Positions 9,000-17,689 of a DNA stretch of 64,000 nt are shown here, in pieces (the first letter of the stretch is position 1; each line of letters opens with the position of its first letter). Below the pieces are notes generated by a model that was not told the DNA's origin, made no database searches, and was given only the letters and a program-made list of their open reading frames with translations. Source of the DNA: Bacillota bacterium (GTDB lineage Bacteria; Bacillota; Bacilli; Alicyclobacillales; SLC66); NCBI GenBank assembly GCA_021828865.1, contig JAJZCW010000001.1:143851-207850 (forward strand). The letters run 5' to 3'. The translations under genes and the position numbers were made by a program.

Positions 9000-9634
9000 T
9001 GGACCTCTGTTCGCATGGTAATGGAGCCTGCCACGCCTGCTGTCATGTGTTGCCGCCATTCACGAGGTGCGAGCGCTTCGTAGAGCGTCATGCCAAATGC
9101 GCGGAAAGTAGCTTCCCAGATGTGATGGCCATGACGGGACCTGCCTTTGATAAGGTCAATATGCAGGGTGCACATCGCCCCTTGCACAAACCCTTCAAAA
9201 AACGCGATCAAATCTTCACTGTGCATGCCTTCCACCGCTTCGGGAAGTTCCACCTCGCCTGGTTGAAAATCCAGATACGCACGACTCTCAAACGATACGA
9301 CCGCCCTAGTCAACGCTTCATCGATCGTCCCATAGGCAAAACCATATCCCACCAGTCCATCATCCAAGTGCTGGTCAACGTAATCCTTATAGGCTCGACC
9401 AAGTGTGATCCCCACATCCTCCGTGATGAGGTGAACCAAATCAAAGTGATCAAGTTCCACTTCCACCGAAAAGTTGGTCTGGCTGCGCCATTGCACATGT
9501 TCGAGCATATGATTAAAAAAAGGAAGCGGTGTGCGCAGCTTTTTTTTCGCATCAGGATCCCGCTCTTCCCTGTCCAAATTAATAGTAATAATAGATTCAC
9601 TTGTCTCTCTTACCACCTTAATGTGCTTGCCCAC
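8996..9634 (-). CDS. HisB-like imidazoleglycerol-phosphate dehydratase, altered metal site
   Basis: Predicted 212 residues starting at GTG 9634, just after the hisD-like stop; AAAGGGAG precedes it. The fold signatures of imidazoleglycerol-phosphate dehydratase are clear: FFNHMLEH (His42), EDVGITLG (Glu72) and HHIWEA (His170, His171, Glu174). The first metal motif, normally HHxxE, reads His68-Leu69-x-x-Glu72, so one of its two histidines is lost. The canonical SGRP segment reads ESRA, and the C-terminal S-x-K phosphate-binding motif is absent. It may be a divergent HisB or a paralogue with another substrate. The gene is sandwiched between HisD-like and HAD genes. Confidence 0.82.
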   Translation of the reverse strand: MGKHIKVVRETSESIITINLDREERDPDAKKKLRTPLPFFNHMLEHVQWRSQTNFSVEVELDHFDLVHLITEDVGITLGRAYKDYVDQHLDDGLVGYGFAYGTIDEALTRAVVSFESRAYLDFQPGEVELPEAVEGMHSEDLIAFFEGFVQGAMCTLHIDLIKGRSRHGHHIWEATFRAFGMTLYEALAPREWRQHMTAGVAGSITMRTEVQ

Positions 9635-9638
9635 TCTC

Positions 9639-10940
9639 CTACTCCCTTTCCCTGACCGCTCTTGCATGCGTCTCAAAACCTTCCATGTCTGCAAACCGGG
9701 CTGCAAGATCGCGCACTTTAGCAAATCCTTCTTTGGTCACATAACCAATCGACGAACGCTTGATAAAATCATGAATAGATACCGCGGAGATAGTACGTGC
9801 ATTACGCCCTGTCGGCAAAATCGCGTTTGGTCCCAACAAAAAATTGCAGAGCGTGATGGGAGTGTGATCGCCTAGCAGGATTTCCCCCGCATTTTTTAAT
9901 TGAGGCAACAAGGCAAAAGGTTCTCGCACCTGCACTTCCATGTGTTCCGGTGCGTACTCATTGACAAAATCGACTGCTTCTTCCATTGAATTGACTTCCA
10001 CCAATCCTCCGTAGCGGGAGAGAACCGTGGTCGCAAATTCGCGGCGCTTATCACTTTCCATCGTGTTGATTAATTGTATGAGTTCTTTTTCCACATCATC
10101 AGCGAGCTTTAGGCTAGGCGTTACCAGTAAAGAGGCACTGTCCGGACCATGCTCCGCCTCAATCAACAGATCCAGCGCTACGTGGTGGGGATTGGCGCCT
10201 TCATCTGCAAGGATAATGGCTTCACTTGGTCCCGCAGGCACTCCGGGATCAATGACCCCAGCCAACAGACGTTTTGCCGCTGTCACATAAGGATTCCCTG
10301 GACCAATTACTTTCGCGCACTTGGGCACGCTCTCGGTCCCATAGGCAACTGCAGCAATGGCCTGCGCCCCGCCTACCTTGTAGATTTCTTTAATACCAAG
10401 CAAGTTCGCTGCAAAGAGGATGGCAGGATCCACTTCCCCCTTTTCGTTGGGAGGCGTAATGACAATGATGCGGGGAACGCCAGCGACCACCGCAGGAGTG
10501 CCAAGCATCAACAGCACGGAGGGAAAACTTCCTTTTCCGCGGGGAACGTACAACGCCACATCGCTGATAGGCGTCACTTTTTCCCCTGCCATGATGCCTT
10601 CATCGACTTCCATCATCCATATCGGTTCAGGCATTTGCGCGGCATGAAACCGCCTAATGTTCCCAGCTGCATAGCTCAGCGTTTCTGCCATCACCTCAGT
10701 CACCATTGCCAGGCCACGTTGCCATTCTTCATCGGACACACGCAGATTGCCTGGTTGCAGTACCACACGATCAAACGCTTTGGTATATTCAATCAGCGCC
10801 TCGTCTCCTCTGGTCCGAACCGCTTCGATAATCGGCATTACCGTCTGTACATGATCAGTGATGTCGGCACTCGCTCTCGTCATGATTAATTTTTTTTGAT
10901 CAAGGTCTAGTTCCCGCCACTTCCAGCGGTTCATCTGCAT
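9639..10940 (-). CDS. HisD-like histidinol dehydrogenase family protein, altered zinc ligands
   Basis: 433 residues, normal length for the family. The catalytic pair is kept (Glu332-His333 in APEHMEV), as are GPSE (237-240), His264, Glu420 and His425. Compared with E. coli HisD, the zinc ligand Gln259 is Glu261, the zinc ligand Asp360 is Asn366, Tyr361 is Phe367, and the His of the PNHVLPT segment is Ala373. These changes lie around the histidinol and zinc site, so a different alcohol or aldehyde substrate is possible, as in HisD-family sulfopropanediol dehydrogenases. ATG follows GGGGAGGA. It is the first gene of a three-gene operon. Confidence 0.85.
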   Translation of the reverse strand: MQMNRWKWRELDLDQKKLIMTRASADITDHVQTVMPIIEAVRTRGDEALIEYTKAFDRVVLQPGNLRVSDEEWQRGLAMVTEVMAETLSYAAGNIRRFHAAQMPEPIWMMEVDEGIMAGEKVTPISDVALYVPRGKGSFPSVLLMLGTPAVVAGVPRIIVITPPNEKGEVDPAILFAANLLGIKEIYKVGGAQAIAAVAYGTESVPKCAKVIGPGNPYVTAAKRLLAGVIDPGVPAGPSEAIILADEGANPHHVALDLLIEAEHGPDSASLLVTPSLKLADDVEKELIQLINTMESDKRREFATTVLSRYGGLVEVNSMEEAVDFVNEYAPEHMEVQVREPFALLPQLKNAGEILLGDHTPITLCNFLLGPNAILPTGRNARTISAVSIHDFIKRSSIGYVTKEGFAKVRDLAARFADMEGFETHARAVRERE

Positions 10941-10961
10941 AAAAAATCCTCCCCAAACGCT

Positions 10962-10983
10962 TTAGCATGCTAATATACTAAAG
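10962..10983 (-). promoter_or_regulatory. Operator-like motif upstream of the hisD-like operon
   Basis: A perfect 12-bp palindrome TTAGCATGCTAA (10962-10973) overlaps a longer arrangement in which CTTTAG is mirrored by CTAAAG. On the minus strand CTTTAGTATATTAGCA (10983-10968) matches 14 of 16 bases of a motif upstream of the MaoC operon (26526-26541). It lies 22-43 bases before the hisD-like start codon. Confidence 0.45.
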
Positions 10984-11000
10984 TAATCAGGTGGGGTTGT

Positions 11001-11432
11001 CTAGTCTTTTTGAGAGGGACTTGCTAGTTTATGCTTCTCCGGATTTAACGGAACCACGGCAACCGTACAACGAGAGATGCATACCAGTCGCTTTTCTTCG
11101 TCGACAATCCGGATTTCCCAAACAAATGTGCTTCTGCCACGGTGAATGGGAGTGGCTGACGCGAAAACGTACCCTTCCCTGGCACTTCGAATGTGGTTCG
11201 CGTTGATTTCCAGCCCCACCGCCGTTTGAGTAGTTCTGTCAATGTTGAGGTAAGTACCGAGGCTAGCCACTGTCTCCGCCAAAGCCACGGAGGCGCCGCC
11301 ATGTAGGAGACCTGCTGGTTGATGCGTTCGATGGTCCACCGGCATTTTCGCTTCAATTAAATCGGGAGTAGCAGTGATCATTTCAATTCCTAACCACTCA
11401 ATCATCGTGTTTTCGAGTTCTTTTCTACCCAT
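11001..11432 (-). CDS. PaaI-family hotdog thioesterase
   Basis: Acyl-CoA thioesterase of the hotdog fold, 143 residues. The LLHGGASVALAETVAS segment is the family active-site signature (HGG followed by an acidic residue in the long helix). Relatives include phenylacetyl-CoA and 1,4-dihydroxy-2-naphthoyl-CoA thioesterases; the substrate cannot be chosen from sequence. It lies 12 bp downstream of the LysR regulator and is probably cotranscribed with it, though it could also be controlled by that regulator. Confidence 0.86.
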   Translation of the reverse strand: MGRKELENTMIEWLGIEMITATPDLIEAKMPVDHRTHQPAGLLHGGASVALAETVASLGTYLNIDRTTQTAVGLEINANHIRSAREGYVFASATPIHRGRSTFVWEIRIVDEEKRLVCISRCTVAVVPLNPEKHKLASPSQKD

Positions 11433-11444
11433 TTTTGCACCTGC

Positions 11445-12317
11445 CTATGTTGGTTTAAATTGCTCCATGACCAGATTCGTAAACGCATCTGTCAACGGAT
11501 CCTGTAAAGCATTTTCAGCATATACCATGTAAAATCCACGCCGCTTTTCGAGTTGCATTATCTTTCTCACTTTTGCGTCGTGCGCCGCTAATGACGAAAC
11601 AAATCCAAACCCTACTCCCGCTTCCACCATGGCGATCAGCGTGACGGTATCCACGACATGCGCCACGTAATGCAATTCCTGGGCCTTTAATCCGTATTGT
11701 AAAAAAAGCGCTTCCTCTACTGCCAATTGAGTCCCTGATCCTGGTTCCCTGCCAATCATCGGAAGACCCTTTATATCCTCCACTGCGAGCTCGTCCATTT
11801 CCCTTGACGGTCCGATCAGCACCAATTGATCGTCTGTTAAAAACTGTGAATAAAAGTGCTCCAGCAAGGGATTCAATCCTACCATCGCCACATCAAAATG
11901 ACCCTGATGGAGTTTTTTGACCACATTCTCCGAGGAATCCACATTAATCGTGATATCGATGTGAGGATAAGCTTCGCGGAACTCTTTGATCAATGGGGGT
12001 AGTAAATATGTCCCCGGAATGGTGCTTGCCCCAATTCGAAGTACGCCCGACAACTTATTTTCAAAAGCGGCACAAGCCTTATGTAAGTCGTTCCATTCTC
12101 TGATCATTTTTTTGCCTGACTGATAGACAAGTGAACCAGCCTCTGTCACTTCAAGACTTATTTGATCTCTCCGAAGGAGGTGAACACCCAGTTCCTGTTC
12201 CAGATTCTTGATCTGCTTACTCACCGCGGATTGTGTCAGACCCATGTGATTCGCCGCTTCAGAAAAGCTTCTTCTGTCCACTACCTCCATAAACGTCTTT
12301 AAGCGTCGAAGACTCAT
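11445..12317 (-). CDS. LysR-family transcriptional regulator
   Basis: 290 residues with the N-terminal winged helix-turn-helix (FSEAANHMGLTQSAVSKQIKNLE, about residues 18-40) and a periplasmic-binding-protein-like effector domain. The effector region resembles CysL/CbbR-like regulators (GREPGSGTQLAVEEAL). It is transcribed divergently from an SDR gene, the usual LysR arrangement, so that SDR is a likely target; the intergenic region contains TTATTGTATAATAA, a possible binding site overlapping the SDR promoter. Confidence 0.9.
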   Translation of the reverse strand: MSLRRLKTFMEVVDRRSFSEAANHMGLTQSAVSKQIKNLEQELGVHLLRRDQISLEVTEAGSLVYQSGKKMIREWNDLHKACAAFENKLSGVLRIGASTIPGTYLLPPLIKEFREAYPHIDITINVDSSENVVKKLHQGHFDVAMVGLNPLLEHFYSQFLTDDQLVLIGPSREMDELAVEDIKGLPMIGREPGSGTQLAVEEALFLQYGLKAQELHYVAHVVDTVTLIAMVEAGVGFGFVSSLAAHDAKVRKIMQLEKRRGFYMVYAENALQDPLTDAFTNLVMEQFKPT

Positions 12318-12464
12318 CCTTATGTCACCTCATTTTGGAGAAAAACATCCTCGTTGATCCGCTTCGTCTTTACTAAGACGATTCAGTTTGAAGAGCAATT
12401 CTTATTGTATAATAAATATTAATGAAAGTGTAAATATTCCATCTATGAACGAGGAGTGATCAGC

Positions 12465-13238
12465 TTGGATAAAATCGCGATGATTACAGGAGCCAGCAGC
12501 GGGATCGGCCGCTCAACCAGTTTGGCGCTAGCAGATTTGGGCTACCACTTGATCATCGGTGCAAGAAATCTTGACAAGCTAAGTAAGGTGAAAATGGAGG
12601 CAGAGCAAAAAGGAGTTAAGGTGGTGGCACTGCCACTTGACGTGCGGAATCTTGATAGCGCAGAATCATTCGTAAAGCAAGCCATGGTAGAGTTCGGCAG
12701 GATTGATGTGCTGGTGAATAATGCCGGACTTGCTCGCGGCGTCACCAAAATTGCCGAACAAAAAAATGAGGCGGAATGGCAAGAAATGATCGATACCAAT
12801 TTAATGGGTCTTGCCAGAATGACCCGTTTGGTGGTTCCATTTATGATTGATGAAAACTGTGGTCATATCGTGAATATTGGTTCCACCGCTGGGCACGATG
12901 CCTATCCAGGAGGTTCTATATACGCTGCCACCAAATTTGGGGAGAGGGCTTTTACCACAGCGCTTCGTCAGGAATTACTGGGTACACCTATCCGCGTCAC
13001 CTCCATTGACCCAGGAATGGTCGAAACGGACTTCAGCAATGTCAGGTATTACGGGGATCAGGATAAAGCCAATGCTGTCTACGAGGGCGTTACGCCACTT
13101 GGACCAGATGACATTGCAGATCTCATTGCGTTTGCCGTGACAAGGAAATCTCACGTCAATCTGGAAACGATTATTGTTAGACCCGTCGATCAAGCCAGCA
13201 ATACCATGGTAGCAAGAAAGAAGTCAACACTAGGCTGA
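12465..13238 (+). CDS. SDR-family NADP-dependent oxidoreductase
   Basis: Classical short-chain dehydrogenase of about 257 residues, related to YdfG/serine 3-dehydrogenase-type enzymes. The cofactor motif TGASSGIG, the NNAG motif, the catalytic Ser in NIGSTAG and YAATK (Tyr and Lys) are present. The frame begins at a GTG inside GAGGAG; TTG at 12465 is eight bases from the ribosome binding site and gives MDKIAMITG. It is divergent from the LysR gene. The substrate is not identifiable. Confidence 0.88.
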   Translation: MDKIAMITGASSGIGRSTSLALADLGYHLIIGARNLDKLSKVKMEAEQKGVKVVALPLDVRNLDSAESFVKQAMVEFGRIDVLVNNAGLARGVTKIAEQKNEAEWQEMIDTNLMGLARMTRLVVPFMIDENCGHIVNIGSTAGHDAYPGGSIYAATKFGERAFTTALRQELLGTPIRVTSIDPGMVETDFSNVRYYGDQDKANAVYEGVTPLGPDDIADLIAFAVTRKSHVNLETIIVRPVDQASNTMVARKKSTLG

Positions 13239-13357
13239 CCATCAACTGATGTTTCGCAACTGACTTAAAGCTGTCACTTTTATTGAAAGAATTATGGTGT
13301 AAAATGGACAACAGGTATTTATAGATATTTTTATTTTTTATGCTTGGAGGGAACAAA

Positions 13358-14008
13358 TTGAGCCAGGAAGACACAAAGCAGGTGAATGCAACATCTGATG
13401 ATGCCAAAGGCTTGACACGCAGGCAATTCCTCAGCTATGCGCTTGGTGGTACAGGTGCTTTTATGGCAGTATCATTGCTAACACCTCTTGTTGCCTATGC
13501 GGTAGACCCCATTCGACGCGAAGGCGGAACAGGAGGATTATCTCCCACCACGTGGAAAGTTTCCGATTTTAATGATAAACTCCCCACTCACGTTCAGTTT
13601 GTGGAGCGCATTGATGATGCATGGGATACACATTCAGTTCCAAATGATGTATACGTTATTGTTTATCAAAATAAACTTATGATCATGTCTCATGTATGCA
13701 CCCATTTGGGATGCCACGTTGAAGGATCATTTGTCAATGGTAATCAGCAGCAAATCCCTAATAAATCTGCACCGCCGTCATGGGATCCTCCGGCCACTTA
13801 CAAGGAAGGACAGGGCCAGTATTGGTTCCATTGTCCATGCCACAACAGCGTTTATAACAATTATGGTGTGAATTCACCCACATCACCTGCGCCACGCCCG
13901 CTTGACTTATATACTTATCAAATTGTCAATGGCTTTGTGCATGTCGGAAAGAATTTTCAACGCACCGATTCTTCATGGGATAACAACCCCAATCCGACCA
14001 TCAGTTAG
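13358..14008 (+). CDS. Orphan QcrA-type Rieske 2Fe-2S protein with Tat signal
   Basis: Membrane-anchored Rieske iron-sulfur subunit, 216 residues. A twin-arginine motif TRRQFLS precedes one hydrophobic helix ending AYAVDPI, as in Bacillus QcrA. The cluster ligands are CTHLGC and CPCH, with the two cysteines available for the stabilising disulfide. About 30 residues of extra sequence (NGNQQQIPNKSAPPSWDPP region) separate the two ligand loops. TTG at 13358 follows TTGGAGGG; an ATG at 13340 lies upstream of that site. No cytochrome b or c1 gene is adjacent, so its electron-transfer partner is unknown. A terminator follows. Confidence 0.88.
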   Translation: MSQEDTKQVNATSDDAKGLTRRQFLSYALGGTGAFMAVSLLTPLVAYAVDPIRREGGTGGLSPTTWKVSDFNDKLPTHVQFVERIDDAWDTHSVPNDVYVIVYQNKLMIMSHVCTHLGCHVEGSFVNGNQQQIPNKSAPPSWDPPATYKEGQGQYWFHCPCHNSVYNNYGVNSPTSPAPRPLDLYTYQIVNGFVHVGKNFQRTDSSWDNNPNPTIS

Positions 14009-14030
14009 TCTATTTTCAACACTAAAATAT

Positions 14031-14072
14031 AAAGAGCCCGATTGCATTATCATAATCAGGCTCTTTTATTTT
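14031..14072. terminator. Bidirectional terminator between the Rieske gene and the BMP operon
   Basis: AAAGAGCC and GGCTCTTT form the outer stem, extended by GATT/AATC with one mismatch. T-rich tracts lie on both sides (TTTTATTTTT on plus, TTTATATTTTAG on minus), so it can stop both converging transcripts. Confidence 0.8.
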
Positions 14073-15004
14073 TATTTAGAAGGTTCATATGGCAATCCAT
14101 CAGCTGCAGGCGCTTTGCTTCGCCCAATCACCCCTGTTAACGCGACAATCGTCAATGCATATGGCAAAATCCCGATGAGATTAGCGGAAACGCCGTAGTT
14201 TTGCAGCGAATAACTGACAGCTGTAGCAAAGCCGAAAAGAAGCGCTGCTCCGAGTGATCCAAATGGCGTCCATTTACCGAATATCATAGCAGCTAGCGCG
14301 ATGTATCCGCGACCGTCCGTCATGTTAACTTCAAATGAGTTCAACATCCCTATAGACAAGTAAACACCGGCAAGACCCGACATCATCCCGCCGATTAGCA
14401 CACCAAAATAACGTATGCGCACAACATTGATGCCCACCGTGTCTGCTGCCTCCGGGTGCTCTCCTACCGCTCTCATCCGCAATCCCAGATTGGTATGAAA
14501 CAAAAAAAAGTGGCCGATGATAACAAGCAGTATCATAATGTAGACAACCACATTTTGCTGACCTAGTACAGCCCCCACAAATGGAATGTTATTAAGGAGA
14601 GGTATGGTGAGTTGCGGCAATTGCGGTGTCGAAATTGGCGTTCCACCAAAACCATAAACCGTATTTAGCAAAAAAGCGGTAAGACCTGCTGCAAACAAGT
14701 TGATGGCCATACCCAAAATCACCTGATCCGATTGTAATCGGACGGCTGGCCAAGCAAGTGCCAATGAGATCAGCCCTCCAGCCACAACACCTGCCAATAG
14801 ACCAATCCATGCCGAATGAGAAGAAGCCGCCGCCATAACGCCAAAAAAAGCCCCAATTAGCATGATTCCTTCCATGGCAATATTGACGACTCCCGTTCGT
14901 TCAGAAAATGTTCCACCAAGCGCTCCGAGCGCAAGTGGCGTTGCCATGGCAAGGGTAGATCCGTACAACTCCGGATTGCTAAACACAAGGCCCAGCACAC
15001 TCAT
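14072..15004 (-). CDS. ABC transporter permease, nucleoside/BMP type (NupQ-like)
   Basis: 310-residue integral membrane permease with about eight or more hydrophobic segments. The conserved region TFSERTGVVNIAMEGIMLIGAF and the cytoplasmic-loop motif RMRAVGEHPEAADTVGI are characteristic of the second permease of BMP-family importers (NupQ/YufQ). It overlaps the upstream permease gene by 4 bases and is the last gene of the operon. Confidence 0.88.
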   Translation of the reverse strand: MSVLGLVFSNPELYGSTLAMATPLALGALGGTFSERTGVVNIAMEGIMLIGAFFGVMAAASSHSAWIGLLAGVVAGGLISLALAWPAVRLQSDQVILGMAINLFAAGLTAFLLNTVYGFGGTPISTPQLPQLTIPLLNNIPFVGAVLGQQNVVVYIMILLVIIGHFFLFHTNLGLRMRAVGEHPEAADTVGINVVRIRYFGVLIGGMMSGLAGVYLSIGMLNSFEVNMTDGRGYIALAAMIFGKWTPFGSLGAALLFGFATAVSYSLQNYGVSANLIGILPYALTIVALTGVIGRSKAPAADGLPYEPSK

Positions 15005-16074
15005 GAAACTGACACTCCTTTTTGCTCAGATTGCGCCTTACTCGATCGGCGGAACTTTCCTCGAAAATAGCTATATAGTTTGTCTGTCGCCACAAAGAAA
15101 ATAATAACTCCCGTGATGACGTCCGTCATGTTGGGGGAAACTCCGGAATTAATCTGCATCACCTGACTGCCTGTGGAAAGCGCAGAGAAAAATACAGACG
15201 CAAAGAAAATCGCAATTGGATTGTTTCTCGCGAGTAAGGAAACGACAATCGCAGTGTACCCATAACCAGATGAAAATGTATCGGTGAGTTGATGATCGAC
15301 TCCCATAATTTGCACAGCTCCCCCAAGACCGGCAAGTACACCGCTTAACCCCAGGGAATAGATGGTAAAGAGTGGGACATTCATGCCGGCGTATTTGGCG
15401 GCCATAGGATTATGACCGACTGTACGAAGCCGGTAGCCAAATGTAGTGTGAAATAACAAAAGATAGACAACGATGATAGCTACCATCGCAATAAAGATAC
15501 CTGCAGAAAGATTGGAATTACTAACTAGTGTAGGCAACGTAGCCGACATGGTTACGAGTGGCGACTGGGGGTTATACCCTGGCGCCATCATAGGACCTCT
15601 TTCTAGCATGAAGTGTCCAATCAGAATCGCAATATAACTCATCATCATCGTGGTGATTACTTCATGGGCACCGACAAATGCCTTCGCAAGCCCTGGAATG
15701 AGACCACCCCAAATTCCACCTGCCACCATGGCGCCGATGAGCGCAAATGGAATGTGGATATACCAAGGCAAGTGAGGGAAATTGTATCCGATCCAAGTAC
15801 CCACCATCGCACCAATCCAATACTGGCCTTCTGCTCCAATATTAAAAAGTCCGGTGCGAAATGCGATAGCAATTCCCAAAGAGGTCAATATGAGCGGAAT
15901 AGCTCCGGCAATCGTATTAGCAATAAATACTGAATTTCCAAATGCGCCCTGAAACAATGCGACATAAGCGTTAATTGGCTTATAACCCGATACCCACATG
16001 ATGATACCGCCTAAAATCAGTCCAGTGATGACGGCAAGTAAGGGCAGCACCAAACTTTGCGTTCGTTTACTCAT
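15001..16074 (-). CDS. ABC transporter permease, nucleoside/BMP type (NupP-like)
   Basis: 357-residue membrane permease. The segments FRTGLFNIGAEGQYWIGAM and RLRTVGHNPMAAKYAGMNV match the NupP/YufP family, the partner of NupQ in guanosine or general nucleoside import. It overlaps both neighbouring genes by 4 bases, so the two permeases and the ATPase are translationally coupled and should be made in fixed ratio. Confidence 0.88.
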   Translation of the reverse strand: MSKRTQSLVLPLLAVITGLILGGIIMWVSGYKPINAYVALFQGAFGNSVFIANTIAGAIPLILTSLGIAIAFRTGLFNIGAEGQYWIGAMVGTWIGYNFPHLPWYIHIPFALIGAMVAGGIWGGLIPGLAKAFVGAHEVITTMMMSYIAILIGHFMLERGPMMAPGYNPQSPLVTMSATLPTLVSNSNLSAGIFIAMVAIIVVYLLLFHTTFGYRLRTVGHNPMAAKYAGMNVPLFTIYSLGLSGVLAGLGGAVQIMGVDHQLTDTFSSGYGYTAIVVSLLARNNPIAIFFASVFFSALSTGSQVMQINSGVSPNMTDVITGVIIFFVATDKLYSYFRGKFRRSSKAQSEQKGVSVS

Positions 16075-17591
16075 GGCGCAACTCCTTCCTCAACACGTTC
16101 CCCTGTCATGGCGAGCCCTAGCGATTCTCTCGTAGCCGCTTTCGCATCCATTACTGTGACCAGTTCTCCCGCATGCATCACGCCAATTCGATCCGATAAT
16201 TGCATGATTTCCTCCAACTCAAGCGATACGAGCAAAACAGCTTTTCCCTGTTCACAAAGTGAAAGCAGGTGACGATGAATGCCTTCAATGGCCCCCACAT
16301 CAAGTCCCCTTGTTGGTTGCACGGCGATCAGTAGCATGGGTTCCCTAGCCATTTCTCTTGCCAGAATCACCTTTTGCTGATTACCGCCAGACAGGCTTCC
16401 TACCTGAACATCCTCAAGTGGAGGACGTATGTCAAATTCTTTGATTAACTTCTCTGCATTGGCGCGTGTGGATTTTTTCTGCAACCAGCCTGATTTGGAA
16501 AAAGGTTTTGCTCCCACGCTTCGCAAAACCAAATTATCAGCTACCGTAAACTGCAACACGAGCCCGTCCCGTTGCCGATCCTGAGGCACATAACCAATGC
16601 CGTGTTGAATCCTCGACGATACGTTTTCAGAAGTGATATTTTTATCAAGAAAATGGATTTTGCCGCCTTCCAACTTTCGTAGTCCAACGATTGCTTCGAC
16701 AAGTTCAGTTTGACCATTGCCATCTACACCTGCGATGCCGAATATTTCACCAGTCCGCACTTCAAAGCTGACGTTTTTGACACGAGTGGTTTTCCGATCG
16801 TCGCGCACGCTCAAATTTTCCACTCGTAATACCACTTCTCCAGCCTGTGCTGGAGTTTTCAACGTTTCCAGCACCACTTCGCGGCCCACCATCAATTGAG
16901 CCAATTCCTTGGCTGTGGCATCCGCGATAGGCATTGTATGCACCGATTTGCCAGCACGCATTACCGTGATGCGGTCAGCAATCTCCCTTACCTCATCCAG
17001 CTTGTGAGAAATGAAAATCACAGGTATTTGATCCTGATTCAATCTCCTGACCACTGCGAAAAGTTCTTCCGTTTCCTGTGGAGTTAACACCGCAGTGGGC
17101 TCGTCCAAAATCAAAATGCGTGCATTGCGATACAGTGCCTTTACAATTTCCACGCGTTGCTGCATGCCTACCGGAAGATCTTGAACTTTAATGGCAGGAT
17201 CAAGCGGCAAACCGAGTTCTTTGGAAATTCTCAATACGTTATCAATAGCTTGTTTTTTCCTAAAAAGGAAACGTCCTCCTTCACTCCCAAGCACCACGTT
17301 TTCCGCGACAGATAATGCAGGTATCAACATAAAGTGCTGATGCACCACACCAATTCCTGCAATAATTGCTTCTCTTGGATTCGCAAAGTGTTGTTCCACA
17401 CCGTTTAATAGAATCTGGCCGTAATCCGGTTTGTAAAGCCCGCTGATCATTTTGATCAACGTCGACTTCCCTGCGCCATTCTCGCCAAGAATCGCATGGG
17501 TTTCCCCTGCCTCCAAAGACAGGTTAACATCGTCGTTCGCGATCACGCTGCCGAACACTTTTCGAAGGTTTCGAATTTCGAGTATGGCCAA
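16071..17591 (-). CDS. ABC transporter ATP-binding protein with two ATPase domains (NupO-like)
   Basis: About 506 residues with two ABC cassettes. The first has Walker A GENGAGKS and Walker B LILDEPTAVLT; the second has the LSGGNQQK signature and a degenerate Walker B (LLIAVQPTRGLD, glutamate replaced), the usual pattern in sugar- and nucleoside-type importers where one cassette is less active. TTG at 17591 follows GAGGAG at eight bases; an upstream TTG at 17612 precedes that site. Supplies energy for the two permeases. Confidence 0.9.
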   Translation of the reverse strand: MAILEIRNLRKVFGSVIANDDVNLSLEAGETHAILGENGAGKSTLIKMISGLYKPDYGQILLNGVEQHFANPREAIIAGIGVVHQHFMLIPALSVAENVVLGSEGGRFLFRKKQAIDNVLRISKELGLPLDPAIKVQDLPVGMQQRVEIVKALYRNARILILDEPTAVLTPQETEELFAVVRRLNQDQIPVIFISHKLDEVREIADRITVMRAGKSVHTMPIADATAKELAQLMVGREVVLETLKTPAQAGEVVLRVENLSVRDDRKTTRVKNVSFEVRTGEIFGIAGVDGNGQTELVEAIVGLRKLEGGKIHFLDKNITSENVSSRIQHGIGYVPQDRQRDGLVLQFTVADNLVLRSVGAKPFSKSGWLQKKSTRANAEKLIKEFDIRPPLEDVQVGSLSGGNQQKVILAREMAREPMLLIAVQPTRGLDVGAIEGIHRHLLSLCEQGKAVLLVSLELEEIMQLSDRIGVMHAGELVTVMDAKAATRESLGLAMTGERVEEGVAP

Positions 17592-17623
17592 AAGTTGGCA
17601 CTCCTCTCTCAAAAAGTAAGAAA

Positions 17624-17653
17624 CCGGACAACGCGATTAGCCACGCTGTCCGG
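17624..17653 (-). terminator. Intercistronic stem-loop between the binding-protein and ATPase genes
   Basis: CCGGACA and TGTCCGG form a perfect 7-bp stem with a further short inner pairing. On the minus strand it is followed by TTTCTTACTTTTTG, an imperfect T-run. It may act as a leaky terminator or mRNA stabiliser giving more binding protein than transporter, which is common in ABC operons. Confidence 0.5.
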
Positions 17654-17689
17654 CAAGTTGCATGAGACATCTAGTGCCGAGGTTAGCGA

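Noticed and set aside
10027-10889. Long plus-strand open frames inside the hisD-like gene
   Set aside because: They are opposite-strand shadows of a clearly conserved gene, with no ribosome binding site or recognisable domain.
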